DNA of 64,000 bases from Riptortus pedestris (taxonomy: Eukaryota; Arthropoda; Insecta; Hemiptera; Alydidae), in the NCBI GenBank assembly GCA_019009955.1, contig CM032228.1:103242001-103306000 (forward strand), written 5' to 3'. Position numbers and translations under genes: made by a program. This document shows positions 60,635 through 64,000 of the stretch, one piece after another. Each line of letters starts with the position of its first letter. Position 1 is the stretch's first letter. The notes under the pieces were generated by a model that was given only the letters and a program-made list of their open reading frames with translations, was not told the DNA's origin and ran no database searches.

Positions 60635-60884
60635 CAAGGTAAGGGCTGCACAAACGAAGTAGAATTTCCCACCTGCTGATAATGACCCACTACTGATCTC
60701 TTCACACCACATATTTTATATTTCTCAGTAATAACCTGATGAGTAGAAGTGGGAGTTCACTGAACACTGAAAACGAATAACTCGCTTATATTTGAGCTAC
60801 AATAAATATAACAACAATTGTAGAGCAGAAATAGTTTATCAAGGTTGGTTCTATAGCATTTTTTGGTACGACTAATAATAACTA

Positions 60885-60940
<56 letters not shown>
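60635..60940 (+). repeat. Subfamily B dispersed repeat, left part with (TA)n
   Basis: A diverged left end, GGGCTGCACAAACGAAGTAG then AATTTCCCACCTG, is followed by GAATAACTCGCTTATATTTG and GGTTGGTTCTATAGCATTTT and then (TA)n at 60890-60938. Confidence 0.6.
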
Positions 60941-63038
60941 TAAGGGAGGCTTGGAATAAAAAATCGACATATTTCGTCCCGTGTTTGTTTGTCTGCAAAA
61001 ATACAACTTACTAAAATTATTTATTTTTTATTTATAATAATTTTTGTAATACGCGTTTTAGCTAATAATACATAAACAAGGCATGCTCATAAATGTACAA
61101 ATAAGTTGAGTCGTAAATTTAACCTTCCATTTATAATTCAATCAAATTGAATTTGGGAAAGCCGGATTATACTATAAACTACATTAATATTTTTACAAAC
61201 GAAGTAGATTTTGAGGGTGATTAGAAATAAAAATCGCGAAAATTAGTTTCCTCTTATTTCCCCTACAAAATGTTACCGTAGGCCATCAGTCAGTTAAATT
61301 TTGATAACTATGAATAAACCAATTCTTAACTTTATTTGATTCCGTCATATTATGACAAATAACGTAACGTTTTTACACTTATATGATCTTTCTAAGTTTA
61401 ATTCAGGTTAGTGAGGAGATAATGAATATCGCCTCCCCCCCCCAACCGCACTTACTTAATGTAAATTAAGTCATTGTTACTTATCATTTATCAGAGCTAT
61501 TTAATTATTTAGACAATTAATATAACATTCTGATTGTTTAATTTTATAATAACTAAATGTTAGAATAATTTAAACAAAAGAAAACTAATTTTCAAATACG
61601 CCGGAACGGAGGTTACGGAGAGACAAACACAGTTGGCCCTAGGCCAGCTCGGGTGACATCCGCGGACTCAAGTCGGCTTTTGGGAGGAAAGGGGTAGAAG
61701 AGCCATAGTAACAAGTGATTATTATTCAAACAATTTTCCTCATTTTAAATAAAGTAAAGGGATTGAGTATGAAGTAAAGAACAAATAAGTGCTTATTTCT
61801 TGGGCATGTCGTAACGCAAAATTATTTCATCCAAGTTTTTTAAAGGTAAGAATACGGGGAACAGGGAAATCGGGAGGCTTTGTTGTTTGATTATAAAGGA
61901 AAGTAATTTTTTGAAGACCTCAAACATCTCATGGATTTTTGTGAGTATAGTAATATGAAAAAAGTAGCCTTCAAAACAACCCATTAGTTGCATCTACAAG
62001 GCCATAGCATTTAGATAATGATAAATTGAAACTTGACAGCTAAGCTCCTGCAATTTTCACATCATTGTCTCTTATGACCCGGCTTATAATTAATTACCTA
62101 TGCTAACATATATTGTCTTCATTTTATGTGTATGTCTTTATTGTATTGTCTTTATGTTGCACTGTATGCATCCTATGGTACTAAAATTGTTTAACGTAAA
62201 ATAGGTTAAAGATTTTTTAACCTAATCTCTAGTTCCTGTAAACCATTCATAACAGATAAGTATTCTGAATTCCATAGAAGAGGTACTTTGTGTTTTTCAG
62301 TTTGAGAGCCAACTTGGTGGACAACATGTACGCTGAAGGACATAAGAATTGATAATTATTATTTCACGTGATGGGGAAATATTTATTGAGAAGCAGCAGT
62401 TTGTTTGTATTTCTCTTCACTTGTTGTTTGTTCCAATAAAAGGAAGTGGAAACATGACCCACTTCATTAGATGCACTTGAAAACTCATTTTTAGCAAGGT
62501 GTTGATTGAAGACTTTATGAAACAATCTCATGTTTTAGCCTATATTTCCTACTTAAAGAACTGCTGCTGTATTTTTCTGCGTTTGTCAAACTGAATGTTT
62601 GATATATTATAGATTGAAGCACAATTCAAGGAAGGCATCGATAAGTGTCTCCATTAGAGCACCTTTAACTTTTAGAAATTGTCTACTCCTGTTCGAAATT
62701 AGTAATGTCCCTTTCATTTGGTACAAGGCGGTCTTAAATATTCAGATTTCCTTGCCTATTGAACAATACAGGTTTGAATATATGAAAACATGATTGATTT
62801 ATGTATTAAATCATTAAAGCTAAAATCACTGTAAAATAATGGAAACCCAAATTAAATGCATCATGAAAATAACAGTCACGTTAAAGCAATATTATTATCC
62901 GGCCAAATACAGGCTTGCTAAAAGGCATTCTTAGAGGAAGTGAGTTTAATGGTAGATCTCACAACTCGTTTTGAAAACGTTCTTCAAACGCTCACCGACT
63001 CTAACTATTAAATTAAGGAATCACTATCTGTTAACAAA

Positions 63039-63040
<2 letters not shown>
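60941..63040. other. Intergenic, nothing recognised
   Basis: A less AT-rich patch at 61595-61690. A C-run near 61433-61442. No gene supported; all ORFs are short and without motifs. Confidence 0.5.

Positions 63041-63114
<74 letters not shown>
63041..63114. repeat. (TA)n microsatellite
   Basis: 74-bp pure TA tract. Confidence 0.95.
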
Positions 63115-63116
<2 letters not shown>

Positions 63117-63623
63117 TGGCTAATTTTATTGAAGTAATTATTAAGTTTGTGGATTTCTCGGATTTGAATTTTGATAAGAATACAGTTCGTTTGCACTCGA
63201 ATTGCGCAAACTATGTAGATTCCCAAGTCTTATTGTATAATAAAACTTTTAATTAATGCACAATAAGTATGATATATATTCTTTAATGCCAGTCCACTTC
63301 CAAACATGAATTTTGACACTAGAATGACTAGTAGAGATGACTATAGAGAGCTAACAGTCACATCTTCAATTATTCGTTACTCTCTTGGTACAATCGCCAG
63401 ATAAGCATTGCCTGGTATGATATTTGAGATGCCATGATATATGAGATTATTATGATTATCACGTGAGAAAATGTGGGGATCGGGGGTTACTCAAAACAAA
63501 AAATAATAAATAGCTTTAGTAATATTTGAGATGCACTTGGGGAATCTACTTGTTATAGTTTGCCCAATTCTGGTATAATCAAATCCGAAAAATCTAGAAA
63601 CTTAATAATTACTTTATTATTTT
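63115..63623. other. Intergenic, nothing recognised
   Basis: No supported feature. A faint resemblance to subfamily B near 63470-63560. Confidence 0.45.
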
Positions 63624-63850
63624 TTTATTTATTATTTATTAACGTCCACTTTTTGCAACTTAGGCTAATTGGGACGGGTTATCTACAGGTTACCACCCTT
63701 TTCTAGCCAGGGTGGGATTTTAGGACGTTATTTAATGAATTTCGTCACTAAATAATTTCCTTTGCCCAGGCAAGAATCGAACTCGCCACTCTAGGTTTAC
63801 CATGTGAGATAAAGGTCAACGCTTTAACTCGCATGGCTAACCTGAGCCCC
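63624..63850 (-). repeat. tRNA-derived SINE, full length
   Basis: Minus strand GGGGCTCAGGTTAGCCATGC, GGCGAGTTCGATTCTTGCC (B box) and AAGTGGACGTTAATAAATAA. Same family as the copies at 25775, 40799 and 42966. Confidence 0.88.
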
Positions 63851-64000
63851 ATTACTTTATTAGAGAGAGTCAACTTGTTTCCGGTTACATATAAATATAT
63901 ACATCATAACATATTTTCAATTTTCACTCAAATATTGTGTCATCCAATAAACCAATAAAAGTTGATATTCTTCTCATGCAGAAATAATACCATATAATTC
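63851..64000. other. Window end, nothing recognised
   Basis: 150 bases without supported features. Confidence 0.5.

Overview
This 64 kb window is AT-rich eukaryotic nuclear DNA, most likely from an arthropod and probably an insect. It contains GT-AG split exons, tRNA-derived SINEs, LINE, Penelope, Tigger, hAT and Helitron-type elements, and very many (TA)n tracts. The Helitron-type left end and the CD36-family protein both look insect-like. No organism can be named from the sequence alone, and nothing bacterial, viral or CRISPR-like was seen.

Layout. 1-31 kb is intergenic DNA filled with mobile-element remains: two Helitron-type segments (1-450, 5741-6552), two small hAT MITEs with 8-bp target duplications (1209-1580, 2595-2792), a decayed copy of a repetitive ORF of unknown function (about 3510-4060), a foldback element (12053-12304), decayed LINE reverse transcriptase (about 13270-14420), several SINEs, and a 28-bp minisatellite (22521-22743). 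31.2-44.1 kb holds the one host gene I can support. It is a CD36/scavenger receptor class B gene on the minus strand, with seven coding exons covering about 432 residues from the early ectodomain to the stop codon. The N-terminal exon(s), with the first membrane segment, were not found. Its introns carry a Penelope-like element flanked by inverted copies of its own 3' region, two SINEs, and two nearly complete copies of the main dispersed repeat. 44-51 kb has a third hAT MITE and a complete Tigger/pogo transposon (48212-50498) whose 536-codon transposase is open and keeps three candidate catalytic aspartates. 51-64 kb is again intergenic, with two LINE remnants, more copies of the dispersed repeat, and a SINE.

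The main repeat structure is a dispersed element of about 600-680 bp. Five nearly full copies (about 7015, 11026, 40100, 41474 and 55466) and many fragments are present. Each full copy has a short hairpin at the left end, a 12-bp subterminal inverted repeat, an internal tract that is long (TA)n in four of the five copies, and a perfect 20-bp palindrome followed by TGCTAAA at the right end. This resembles the Helentron-associated (DINE-1/HINE) group and explains many of the (TA)n tracts here. The functional genes are the receptor gene and possibly the Tigger transposase; nearly everything else is repeat debris.
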